64,000 bases of DNA from Glossina fuscipes (lineage: Eukaryota; Arthropoda; Insecta; Diptera; Glossinidae). Positions 48,779 to 62,000 of this stretch are shown here, piece by piece. The notes beneath the pieces are model-generated. The model ran no database searches. It saw only the letters and a program-made list of their open reading frames with translations, and was not told the DNA's origin. The DNA is taken from the NCBI RefSeq assembly GCF_014805625.2, contig NW_023998464.1, positions 4,136,318 to 4,200,317 on the forward strand, in the 5' to 3' direction. Numbering within the stretch: position 1 is the first letter of the stretch; each line of letters opens with the position of its first letter. The position numbers and the translations under genes are program-made.

Positions 48779-50479
48779 TAATATAAGAAAACCAGCAAAC
48801 AAAAATATATTTATTCGGGAATTTATGCCATGTAACAACGCAGAGGCAACGCATCAGCGAGTCAATCAGGATAGTTAGAGAGAACTTTGAATATATCGCA
48901 CTATTATGTAGTATTCGTATAGTAACCGTGCGGGTAATTTAATGTATGTAGCATTAGTGGCTGTGGCGAAAAGGACTCCGAAAGACAAAATCTTCCATGT
49001 AAGTCATTCTGAAGTAGGAAACATCAAAATATCAACGCATATCATCAGACTCCAGAGTTCATTTTCTGTAGACGTAAACACACACAGACGTATCCAGATG
49101 ATATTAAAATACATCCTCATGAGAGATTCCACAGACAATTTTCTATTATACAAAATAACAAACAAACACAGCAGCGGCAGCAGCAGCGACAAATGAATAA
49201 AATAAAAATAAATATACATACAGGCATATACACACTAGCAGAGGGAAAATAATATGATTCTTTGAGAAAACAAACAACCAAATTATTACCGCCATCATCA
49301 GCAGAAACAACGGCAACAACATATCGCTGTGGCAACCGTACTCGTAGCGAAATAACAAAACCACTTTTAGTCCCTATAGAGTCACTTGGCATTTATGCGT
49401 TTGTGTGTCTATATGTAAAGGATGTAACATTAGTCGCATCATTCTACAAGCAGTGAACAAACGTACCATAACGACGGTATCGCAAATACATAACACACCG
49501 CCATCTCCGGCACTGGCAGCCATCTCATTTTATAACAAAGGGGAAACTCTTACCTACACACATATATTCTACACTTTTTACATACATAGGTGGTTGGGCA
49601 TTTACATATTTATAGGTAGATATGTAATGTTGTGTTGGCCTGGTTAAAAACTGCTTGTTTAAAGACCATGTTGTTCTTGCTGTTGGCAGCATAACAAAAA
49701 AAAAAAATGAATATAAAAAAATCAAAATTTTACTCAACACTCGAAGCTCTTTCCTCTGCTACGCCCCCTATCGCCTACCCACGCTTTCACATACATGTTT
49801 CTCACATGCATACGTTGCGGTGTTATTCACCACCTACTGTTATACACATATACGATGGCATTTAATATAAATTCGCACACATTTGTGGATGCCCCGATGG
49901 CAATAATACAAAAACAATATATTTCAGAACATTATTTTTCAACTCTGGCTCTTCAGGAAATGCGAATTATGTATGAACCCGTTCGAATTTAATTAGCCTT
50001 GCCACTCATTGTTTAACAATCTCAATATCTGGATGCTTTTTGAATATAAATTAATTTAATCAAAAATATTCTACAATAAGTTTTCACTTTTCATTCTATT
50101 TAACTGACGGGTATTAGGACAACTTTAGGATAAAACGCACGAGAATACATTTTATCTTTATATATTATGATTCTTCTGTTTTTTTGGATTTAAGTGCAGT
50201 AACTCAAATTGGCTGGCGTAAGCGAGTCGGCGTTGCTGGTGATTAAACAATTCACAAATCACGGCTCAAATATTTCCTTTAAGAAACAATTTTAATCTTT
50301 ATTTGTTTTTTTTTTTTTTTGGTTTAATTTTATCAAGTTATTCTGAAACTCATCTAGGAATAATTTAAATTATGAAAATATTTCAAAAATTCTCAAATCA
50401 AATAAACCCGGGAACTGTTCCCCTTCACACAAGCCGATAAAGTGGTTTTCGTGATTTGGTAAAGTATTGGAAAAAATCG
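47950..50479. other. No gene found
   Basis: AT-rich, many short low-complexity runs (AGCAGC at 49170, ATAT at 48741, poly-A at 49698). Open frames here are short and overlapping on both strands. Confidence 0.5.
48741..48775 (+). repeat. AT dinucleotide microsatellite
   Basis: GTATATGTAT followed by an uninterrupted AT run. Confidence 0.85.
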
Positions 50480-51800
50480 TTACTATGTTAAACGACACTT
50501 TAGTTCTGTAAAATCTATTGAAATGGATCTCCGCAATATAAAGCGGCTTCCGATTCTGTTTTGGACGACCGGGTCCGTTTTAAAATCTTCTCCCAAAATT
50601 TTTCTATTGACATTCTTAAAATCATATAGGGTTTTTTGAAGAACAGAAGCTTTCACGCCTGCTTGGGCTCGCTTAGTTCCCACTCCATTGTAATTAGCGC
50701 AAGTTATCCTTCACAAGGATGTGCGTCTTTCATTTGCATTGTATGATATTTTCACTGCAGATATATCACTAACTACCAAGTGGGTGTATGGCATCCGTAT
50801 ATACTGATGGGACTACGATTCTTTAAGCCGCATTCTGAATGAAATCACACAAACGTGGTAAGTCTCTACGCATTGTATTGCCTGCAGTTTTCACGACTTG
50901 GCCTTATCCTTATTTTGTAACAAAATTGATGTTGAAAACTTTTATTACGACTATCGAATTAGGTAAAAGCTGTACAAAGTAGGGCAAGAAAACACATTCT
51001 TTTCTTTTATGACTTATAATCGGACACAACGCTAAAACATAGCTATAAGTTTTGTTGTTTTTTCTGCCGATGTTATTACCATCCTCCAAGCGACATTTGT
51101 TCGAATAGATGCGTTTTCTAAAAGTGAAAAATTATACTTAATGAACTTAATGCACAGAAAATGCAAGCAACCTTGTTTAGCTAGCAAAAAAAAATAAACT
51201 ATGTTTCACTTCCAAATATACCTTCAGATTTGGCTAGCGACTTTCTTTGGAATCAATTCTTTGTGGTCCAGTATTTAGGCGTAATATAGGATCCTAAGCC
51301 TAATTTTAGCTTTGACACTAATTATACAACCTATAAAGTTAAACAATACCACTAAAACTCACTTCTATTTCCTGCCCTTAAGTTTATTCTGATCCGTTTT
51401 CGTCCTCCACTGCTTAGTGCGGTATTAAATAACTACAAATTGCGTAAAGAAAGCTCTTGAAAAATGTTGTGTGGACCAAAATCCGAAATCGTTTGGCTTC
51501 CATACTTTAGGTTAAGCTTATATTACGGGTTTTAAATAATTTTAACCAAGTTGTGTTACCAGAAGTAGTCAGTAGAAGAGAGATAATTGAAATAACTTAC
51601 GAATTCCGTCTGCGTTGGACGTCGTGTAGTGTGCTCTAAATGATAACGAGTTTAAAAGCCTCGTAAGGGGATTCAATTTTTTCCTAGTTCTCGTCATCAG
51701 TGCATATGGACGTGTGCTCAAAGTAACCTGAACTAAAGGGATTGTAAATAGACTAATTTCCCGCTATATAGATAACAAGATATAGAAAGAGTTAGTTGTA
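50480..51800 (+). pseudogene. Strongly decayed Jockey-like LINE RT
   Basis: Plus-strand translation in shifting frames shows FLKNRSFHACLGSLSSHS, resembling FxxRxFxVxVGxxxS before the PQG motif. A PSQGC-like block follows, then a degraded active-site region (IRIYTDGTTIL). Near 51270 FVVQYLGVI-DPKPNFSFD resembles the LKFLGVIFDxKLTW motif. Stops are frequent. Order and spacing are right for RT, but each motif is weak, so the family is uncertain. Confidence 0.5.
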
Positions 51801-54800
51801 GGATTTGTAATTAGGAACCAAAAGAGAGAAAAGTGGTTCTATAAGTAAGTTATTAAGTATTAGATATGATTATGGTTAATAACACTAAACGATATAACAA
51901 GTGTTTCATTGTGTGCATGAAGCGAGTTCGCGGTGATTGAGCATCACAAATGCATATGCAATTCGTTGTCCCTCTATTAGAGTTTATAATGGCCTCTCCT
52001 TAGTAGAACGTTTCAGCCCATGTCCTATTTATAAAAGGCATGGGTAGATAGTTTAACAAAAATTTTAAATCCTCACAATGTTCCATAACCTATTCTGAAA
52101 TTTTCCTGTGCCTACTTTCCAGATTGAAATTCCTTCTTGACTAAACGAATAAAGCGTTAACTTTTGCACAAAATGTCGAATCTCACTGTGCTCTCATATC
52201 AATGAAATGCAATTACTTCAAATATTTCTTTCATTTTTTACTTTTACTCCTCGTTTTCCTGTTTTATTTTTTCTTATCGAATCACAAATTTTCTTTAAAG
52301 ATTTTTCTTATCTCATTTCTACATCAAATAAATTATTAATAGCAATTTCATTATACTTAAGTTGTAAACTAAACTCCCTACTCAAAAAGTCTTTAACTTT
52401 TATATCACGTCGTATACAATTTGCTCTGATCTTTCTCATCATTCGGCAGGCATATGTCAATCTGGCTTTCTATTTCACGGGTTATGACTCTACGGAATGA
52501 GTAAATATAAGCACTCAGACAAATCTTAATTTCTTACACTTAATTAAAAACTTTGAAAAACGATGGCTAATCGTCAAAAGTTGCTTACCATTTCCTATCG
52601 AAACAACTCAAATGTATCAAACTACACCTTTTATAAAAGGCACCATAATCACTCATAGCATAGCCTTAACAGCACTTTACCATTTAGCTTGTACCACAAC
52701 TATATACAAGGTCAAACTGCTTGTGGTGTTAAGCAGTTATGTCCTGACAGTTTTTCATCTTTTGCAAAATGATTGCTTTGTTTGCGAGTTGAAGGACTTA
52801 ATATCTAGTAATAGCAAGATTCATTATCTACATTAGCAACTACATGCAACACATAAAATAATTTAAATCATTCATTCATTCATTTTGCTAGTAACTATTC
52901 TGTTCCCCACGTAGCGTCGCAAATTGCAAATACTTTTAAAAAATTCCATCAATATAACCCAGTGGAATTAGTAAAAGCGGGACGCGAAAATGGTCAAAAT
53001 ATCCACGGTTAACAAGTGAAAGCGAGAGCGAGTTTCATAATTTACATGGGCAAATCGTTGTTAAGTGTTTGAAACAGGACAAAGAATTTTTTATGTATTT
53101 CTGCTCGTTCGTGCTCACACCTCTTGGGATATGATGCTAAGTCTTAAGTGTTGTCTACACTTTATTTGAAAAAGTGCTTACTAATCTTGTTATTTTACTT
53201 TCGATTCCCATACTTAAGAAAACTAGTTTTTGTTTTTTTAATGTGCAAGATGATGAGCACGTAAGAATTCTTGCCTGTAAGCGTCATACTGCCGATCTTT
53301 TGCATTAGATTCCCGCTAAATTTAATATTTGTGTGCAGCGTTGTCCTTTCACAATAAACGACAAATTTATGTTTTAGTTTCAAAAATATGCTGCTGCCTT
53401 TAATTTCATTTTCCTAATTGACGTTAGAAAAGTGAATTAAATTTTCACGTATACAATTAATTGTTTTTGTTTTTTTTTTTTTGAACGTGCGGCCAAAATG
53501 TAATTGTGATCTATATTATCTGATATGGTATTTTTCCTTATAATTAAATTTCTGAAAACTTTTTCGTATCTATAAGATTCATCAATGTGACGGAAATTTC
53601 ATCTGTCTGCTTGCTTGCCTGACCGCCGGCTTAAGGTTATTTTTTTTATATGAGATAATATGTGAAAGAAAAATCATTCGTTTTATGGATTGAAAATGTG
53701 CAAATTTTTTCAGCAAACTTATATACAAGTTTTTACTTCGTCTAATATACATATATACATGACCCCTTTCTTGTAAGGCACATCATGTGATTGTTGTGCA
53801 TGCAAATGTTGTTCAGCTTTGCTAATGAACTTTTGGAAATACGGCTTCACAAATTTTGCAAAAAAAAAAAAGAAAGACAGAGTTTTGGGAAATGACAACA
53901 TAACATCGAGAGCAAGAGTGAGAAAAGTGTCAGAGAGAAGTGAAAACTGCTTGAAAGTATGTATAATAAAAATATTTGGAAGCAAAAGAATTTAGTTTTT
54001 CTTTGGCTTGTATTCTGGGCATCATTCTTATAAAAACATATATTTTTTTCTCTCTTTTCATCTCTCTAAGCATTTAAAAAAAAAACTATGATTGCATATG
54101 TGTTCTTATGAAAGCTGGTAAAACATGGAAACAGCGGAGGGATCAAAGCAAGCTAAAAATTCATCAACAAAGTCAAAAACAAACAAACTATACAACCACA
54201 CAGCCTTCCATTAGACTAAAATCTAATAGACATGCATGCATGCTTGCACGATTGTACACCAGCGAGTCAACAACACCATCAGCAAATGTCAATGAGAGAA
54301 AAAAGGCTGAGAAGAGAAAGATGTAAAAAAGAAGCAAACAAATTCGTGCAGAGTCTAAAATGAAAAGATAGGAAATGAAACTAAATGAATTTATGTGGCA
54401 TCCAAACAAGAAATGTATATGCACTATATGAGTCTCTGTGCATTTATATCTAACAGCCAACGCATGTGTTGTCGGATGTTGCATTAGATACATCAGTCAA
54501 AAATGAAAAACAAGTCTTATATAACGGAAGAACAAACCGAACTGAAAAAACTAAATTCGTCATGAAAAGGGTGATGTGACAGACCCACACTACCGCTACG
54601 ACGACACTCACCTACCTTGTTTTATATGAATTCGGCCATAATAAAGCGTCAACCACATCTATACATAAGCTTTTCAGGACGAGAAGGAAATCTTATGTAC
54701 GCACCTACGTTTGCGTATGTATATGCCTTTATATGCATACTGGATAATATCGTAAAAGGTATTTCACTCCCACAATGCCAGAGCATTCGGATGGTCATTG

Positions 54801-57800
54801 CAATGTACTTAGTATTTTTCTTCCATTATCCTATCAATCAATAATTTCGGGAACCGACGCACAACTTTACAAAAATATCTGAATCAGATGATTAGGTGTT
54901 TGTGGAAAAGGGAGTATGTTTTGATAGTCTTGACGAGTCTTTCTATAAAATAGGCGCTCAAATGTTAAAGGGGTGTGGAATTGATTGCGTCCCTATTGAA
55001 GCAAGCTGTATTCATGGATAAAGTCGAATTTTACACCAAAAACACGGTTCGACAACGCATTGTCTTTGTAATGAGTGCCTAATCAGGAAAGGCGTAACTC
55101 TTATCGATTGGGCATATATCCATTAGACTGCGGCCATTTCTGACATCTGATGTACACCGGTGACACCCCTTAATTTACTAGTACACATAAAAAGCAAGCT
55201 GTCCCGCGAGTTATTGATTACCATATTCGAATTGCTTGTTATTTTACTTTTTATGTAAAGATCTTCTCTTAGAACTACTCAAAAGATTTCCTTACGATGG
55301 ATTAAGTCTCTTAAAAAGTTGAAAGACAATTTTCGATATTATAATTCCCGATAACTTGTGCGTGTGAACTGGCTGCGCCTTTGTGATGAGCAAATTATAG
55401 ACAAATAATCTCTTTAGATGTATTGTGGGCCTGTTAGAAAACAGTCCAATTAAGTCAAACGACAAAGTTTCAGTTTTCTGTCACAGTTGCCGTATTTCTG
55501 AAATTTTAAGAATTTCTGCAACGAATAGAAATTCAGAGAAGCGATCAAACAGCGAATTTCAATTAATTAGACCAAAAGTTTCGCTGCAAAGATATCTTAA
55601 CACTTATGAATTCTACAAACAGAATGACAAAACTAATGCATTTCTATCTCACATTAGCGTGTTTAACAATGTTAAATAGAGAACCAGGAAACATTGCTTC
55701 CTTATTAATAGCGAAAAAAATGCTATCAGACTCTTATGGACCACAATTTTTAGTCGATTTTTGGTTAGCCTGAAGCCTTTGTGGGCACAAGAGGAAAGTA
55801 TACGAATGTTGTGTTGTTAAATTTACACATGATGAGATTCTTAAGCAAAAAATATCCGCTATATAGAGAAACCGTAGTTGTGGATAGACGCAGCATTGCT
55901 TTTCTGCAGCAAGATATAACTACATACTTACACGAAAAGCAGACAATGGTTTCGGGTATCGTACAATAATTTTGCCCTCTTTTGCTGTTTCATTGCAAAA
56001 TCTCTTAAATCAAAATTTTCGCATTCGTAAAAAACCTTTCCGTTCAAGCGATGGTTGTTAGTAATTATATGAAAGCTATTGTTTGTCTTAACAATCAAGC
56101 GGAGATAATACCTGTTTTAGATTTTAAGGAGTACCACTTATGCTGGTTCGTCTTGAAATACCGTCTTCAGGATCTACGCCAAAAACTCATTTATAATCCA
56201 GCGGCAGTGCTGGTTCAGTTTCTTGAGCATTGAATGTATCGAATCTACTGAAGGATAATAAAAGATGGTTTTCCGCATGCGAGTAACATCTTCAAGGGGA
56301 AAAATAAATATTTCTGAGTTTGGCTCATTACGTCTCTACAATAACCGTGAGTAGCTAGTTAGAGCTCGTAGGTTGGGTGCAGTTGAACCGTGGCTATAGT
56401 CAGTAAAAGCATAATACTTACCGCTAGGACACATACCCACCCATCTTGGCTCGTGCCGCTCCCCCGCCCTCCATCTCATTCCCCACTTTTACCTGATCAT
56501 GACAACGTTACACGCGTAGGCGACATCTTTTACACGAAGAAAAAATTCGCTCAAATAACCCAAAGCCGTTTAAGAAACATTCCCAACGCTTCATGTCCCC
56601 GCTATTCATCAGCTATTGCTAGTTATGATCATCATTTGCTCCCATTATCATGTCTATGCCGAAATAGCTGCCATTTCGTGGTTGGAACTAAAGGATGAGC
56701 TGTTTGTTGAGCTAAGCTCCGTATAGTACCAAAAAAATGGTGGCTAGCGACAGACAATATTTTAAATGATAAATTTCCATCTTTTCACAATAAAGTCGCA
56801 TTTTGTGCCAGAAAAGAAATGTTTTAAAATTAACTACTAACGGTTATGTAAGGGTCAATACTTAGGCTTAATTTGATATCAAATTCGTTGCAGAGAAGAC
56901 AAAAGAGCGAATCTTATTAAAGTACGACCTTTGTACTTTAAAATACTGGTCACCTGAGACATGAATAACTGTATACGACGCAATTTATTTCAATGCTTAG
57001 CAAGTTATCGTATGTCCCGCGAACCTCCCGCGAACGAAATATCATTAAAAAGTGTACGCTCGTTTAAGTCACTTCAAATAGGAATTCAATGATTTACATT
57101 TAAGAATTCACAAAGTCGAATGTATACATACACGCAGTCAGATATGAAAAATTTGTTGAACTAAAATTTTTCTTGGGTGAAGAAAAGTAAGAAAAAGGAA
57201 CACATCAAACAAAAATTACTGATGAAAAAGTTTTTATCATTATGGCCACTACCATCGTCACTAAAAACCCCCTACTACTTCATCGTCACTATCCACATTC
57301 AACATTATTATCGGCGAGATTGCTTAGTCGAGGGCTCCTCGTTGGCTGTTCGTTTGTCATTTATTTGTTGCGGATGACAACATTAAATGGCAATTATCGC
57401 GTTATGAGTTTCTAACAAGCTATCACGGAAAATGTAATAATGTCGAGCGGAAGCTGTAAATGGCCTCAAGCAATATTACGACATTTCTATGTATAAAGGA
57501 GAGAAAGAGATGGGATAAAAAGAAAGTGCAAAAGTATGTTTCGGCGGTTAAAGTTAAATAAATAAATGCATCTATGTAGAGAGTTTAAGCATCAAAGGTT
57601 CGAATCGTTGTCATAGCCGTCGGCCGCCGCTCACTTCGCTGATGATGAGATGGAGACTTCAAAAAAGACTTTAAAGCACCTGTTTAGCACCTAGAATATA
57701 TGTTTATGTTGCATATATGTAGTGTTACTATATTTGCTTTCATTTTATCTTTTTTGTGTTTCAATTATTGCGCTCTTGTCGTGGCCATAAAAATATCTTA

Positions 57801-58452
57801 TCAAACTCAGCTAAGCTACTCAATCAGACAACAATAACATTCAGCAAATCCTCGCAGCAGGCAAAGGACATAAATTCCGCCTGTATATACACTTACATAT
57901 AAATATTTGACAAAGTAGCTTTAAACAAAGGTCTGCAGATTAAACGTTGCGTGCATGGAGGATGTGGTCATTTAAGTAGATTTGTGCAAAACTTTGTGCT
58001 GTGACTTTACTTTGAAAAGTGAAAACTTTTCCATCAAAAAGAACACGCGAAGATATTTCAACTTTGCTGCTGTAAATTACTGATTATAGGAATGCATGCC
58101 AACTAAATCAGATATTCTGTTAAATTGTCTGAATTGACTCTATTAGAATTTCATGTTATTTCATTCGTATTCATAGCGTTTCATACGGATTAATCTACGC
58201 CCTAACACATTTATATAGAAAGAGAGTATATTTTCGTAATCAAATATATTATTCTCAGTAAGTTCGTTTTTACAACAAATCAGATGAAATTAATGGATGA
58301 CAATCATTTGCTTGGTGCAGTAAACGTCGGTTCAGAGGTTCGTATTAATTTCAGCACTTTGCTTATAGTGTGACACGACAGTAACAAGTGCGCAATTTTA
58401 AATCCTGAAAGTTGTCTATGTCTGCTTTTTCATATCGTCTCGTATTAGGTGT
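51801..58452. other. No gene found; possible LINE relic near 56840
   Basis: Mostly unreadable AT-rich sequence. Around 56850-56890 a reading GQYLGLI resembles the LKFLGLIFD motif of LINE RT, too short to call. A 55425-55679 open frame and a 56051-56233 open frame show no motif. Confidence 0.4.
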
Positions 58453-58839
58453 GTGAGTGAATATCAAACCCATTTTTTCATAAACTTGGTAGATAGTATG
58501 AAAGAATGTTACCATTTACTTTATTCACTATTTTGTCCAACAACAGACATCACTTGTCCCATCTATTATGCAAAATATGAATTGTGTGGGAAACGGACAA
58601 CTGGTCCTTGTGTCTTTCCAAAACAAGACACCATATTATGCTATTGCCATAAAAACGGAAAGGACATTCGAACTAAAAATAAGTCAGCTATTGAAACTTG
58701 GAAAACTTATTTGAGTGAAGCAACCGCAAAGTTTTGCTATATAGGGTCAAATATCTCAATAATGAAAGCTCAACGTATCATGACTTTTGGCATGTTACTC
58801 CCATTTTTGACGACTTTCCCTGGCGATGATTTCATTTGA
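58453..58839 (+). other. 128-codon open frame, possible relic
   Basis: This is one of the longer open frames outside the recognised transposons. It has a Cys-rich middle (TCPIYYAKYELCGKR, CYCHKNGKD). I cannot tie it to a family. The length is within what chance gives in 64 kb. An overlapping frame continues to ~59047. Confidence 0.2.
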
Positions 58840-59099
58840 TCGAAAACTGACCATCACAAATCGGGCAAGTCTATTTTGCCCTATTGCCGATGTTAATACT
58901 TTGCCCAGTCTGGAACATGATTATTTGGACCTTGCCTTCTGTAAGGCCTTCACTTACCAGTGCTATACTTCGAATAAAGAAAAAAGAGGAAAGTTTCCTT
59001 CAAATGGCGCTTTTAGGCAAAGAACTGCGCTTAATCAGAGCTTCTAGAAACTATATCGTATACGTTGTGGTGCGATAACTTACGCTTTCAAATAAGGAA

Positions 59100-62000
59100 G
59101 CGACGGTTTCAATCAGCACCCTACAGTATCATTTAGACTCTCTTTTAGGAAAAGCTCGGACACAACCAATAGCGATACTTAAAATCAAAAGAATTGAAAC
59201 ATAAGAACGATGCACGTAGAACAAAGAAAGCAAATAAAACAGAAACTCTCACAATAATTAAAAAAGAAAAAAATATTGAAAAGCACGACAAATGTGTTAG
59301 TAGCCTGCAACTTACAGAAATCGAGATCGGATAGTTATTAAAAATAGGTGATATTTTAATGCTCGACTAGCGAATATAACGTTAATTCGTTTCACATAAA
59401 ACATGAGGAAAGTAAGGTTTTGCAAACGTTAATTTCTAACCCAAATGCGAATGTATTAAGCGATTGTTTTTAGTTTACGTCGATTCATGTATTACTTCAC
59501 CTATAAAAATTCAACATGTCGATCCACCTTTAGAAATATAAAAGAAAAAGAAGTTACACTCGTAACCTGCAATGCCCAATACCGTCTTGTACACTATATG
59601 AGGTTAAGAAACAGAAAACATGAGCGATTATAGTGGAGAACGTATATTTTGCTTAGCGTAGTTAATACAGACTTAACAGCAAACAAGAGCGGTAGACTAT
59701 CGTTAGCCGGCTTTCTTTGGCTTTATGTGTGGTGGCGTAGCTGTTAGTTAAGAAGCACGAAAGAAACGAACTGTCACTTTCTCGAGCATTGAAAGGAAAT
59801 ATTTAGCGATGTGCAAAAGAAGCAATGCATTTGCTTGTTATGTTAAACGAAACCGTAGTGAGCCTTAAACGCTGCATAAAGATAACAAAAGTACACAAAC
59901 GTGTACTTCGTTATTCCTGCCCACACATCACATCTGGCACAGGTTATGTTAAGTTGTCTATGCACTTGCTGTGTGTAAGCATGTCGATGAATGCGACTAT
60001 CAAAAGGGCTTAAGAAACTTTTGTTACATCAATCCGTTCAGAAATATTTGTTGAATCTATGTAAGCTCATCGGTTTGTCTAATATCGATCCCATCTATTT
60101 TTGCGCTTAACGTAGAGGAGACATTTTGACGAAATTTTATACACTGATGCGTGTTGCCCTGAAGAACATATCTACTGAGAATGGATTAGATCGGCAAGTT
60201 TTTAAATTCATTTCCCGTAGAACGTACCATTTGAAAAAAGCCTTTCTCATATGAAAAAATAAATTGTAATTGTTAATATTTCTCAATAAAAATGAATAGC
60301 AAACAGCATTTGGCTCGAAGTATTAATGCGTGGTCGTATTTTTTGAAACGTCTTCCTTATAATAATTCCTACAAAAAGTAGTATATGGCAAAAAGTCTTA
60401 CTTTTTAATAACATAAAAACGTAGGCCTGCAACCACGTAGCTGCGCATGAGCCATGGTGTTGCTTATATATTATATTATACAAGGTGCTTGTATACCAAC
60501 AAAGTCTTATTTTTTGCAAGGTAAAGCGAGAAGAAGTGCAGCCTAGCAAGGTTTTCGAAAAGAAAAGTAAATGTGCTTAATTTGAACTACATCAGTTCAC
60601 TTTTTGGCCCCCCTCCCTTACAAGGGCTTTCGCCTTTACATTGAGATAACTTTAATTTTTCGTATTTTATAAGGAAAATACCTAAAGAATTCTATTAAGC
60701 AGTCGGCCTCACCTGACTTACATTATTTTTTTACTGGCTGTACGCATGATTTGTTTCATGGTGTCAAAAAAAATTTTCCAAGTAATCCAAACACATTATC
60801 TCAATATTTACTCCTTTGATATTTCATCAATTCAGTCAACAAACATTGCCTTTACTTATACATTTCAGCTTTTTACTTTTGCAAAAAATTCAGGCAGAGC
60901 CTTCAAAAGGTGCTTTAAAATTTTGGTTACTTTCTTTCCTTTCTTCCAATTATAATAGCATCGTTTTTATCTGTATTAGTAATACAGCGTCGCTTTGTTG
61001 CTATGACCTACGGTGTGAACTACGGTGGGAACTACGGGCGACTATTCTGCACAGAATATCACATTTTAAGCAACTTGTTTTGCAAACTTGGCTTTCTTTA
61101 ATATTCCTCATCATAAATCGACGAAAACCTGTGTTTTGTCATACAAACTGAATGTGAAAAATTTGCATAGGATGGGAGCATAAAACGTTCTACATTTTAT
61201 CAAAATATTAGCAGATCTGAAGTCTACATCATTATCAAAAGTATTGGTTAATGAATTTGAAAAATTGCTTCTTGGAACGAGTTTCCACCTATTTCACGAT
61301 GAACCGGTTAAATGAGAGGGGAATGGTGATGCAATAGGTCGCGAATGTTTCTGAATGGTTTGCAAACAAAAGAAAATTCAGCTTGTAGATGTGGTAGTTG
61401 CATTGCAAATATTCTACCATAAAAAAATAATTTTAAAAATTATTAGGAAATGATGGAGAGTAGTAGTAGTTCATGCTCACTTTATATCATAGTATATGAT
61501 ACTGGGCCTCTTCGTTGCCGTGACGTTTTATATTAGTAAAATCATATCCATCTACATGCGGAGCTTTACAAAAGCTGAATGGAACCTCCATAAAATAAAA
61601 TGCTAAGAAATCTTAAAGATCATGAAGAAAAGAAAAAAATTGAAACAACGTTGAAAATCGAGAGCTCTCGAGAGAGTCAGTGAGTATGTATACAAAATAT
61701 TAAACGAAATCTTACCTCACTTTCGGTCTTAACTATCAATATTAATTATCGCTATTCGTATTTATCGATTATCTTAAATGCACACGATAAGTGCAATTTT
61801 TTAATTCTATTGAATTTGAAAAAAAACTTTTCATTTTTTTGAAATGAAGTTACAAATGGAATATTTCAACTCTTACCTGTGGCATAACTAATTAGAAAGT
61901 AGGGGATGGTTTTGTAATTGAAATTACACCATCGAAAGGCAATATTTCGATAGTCTGCAATATCTAACCATGCGTTGATGTATATATATTGCGTACACGC

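Noticed and set aside
57598..57610. GGTTCGAATCG, a good B box, as a tRNA or SINE
   Set aside because: No A box at the right distance upstream and no tRNA fold or tail; taken as chance.
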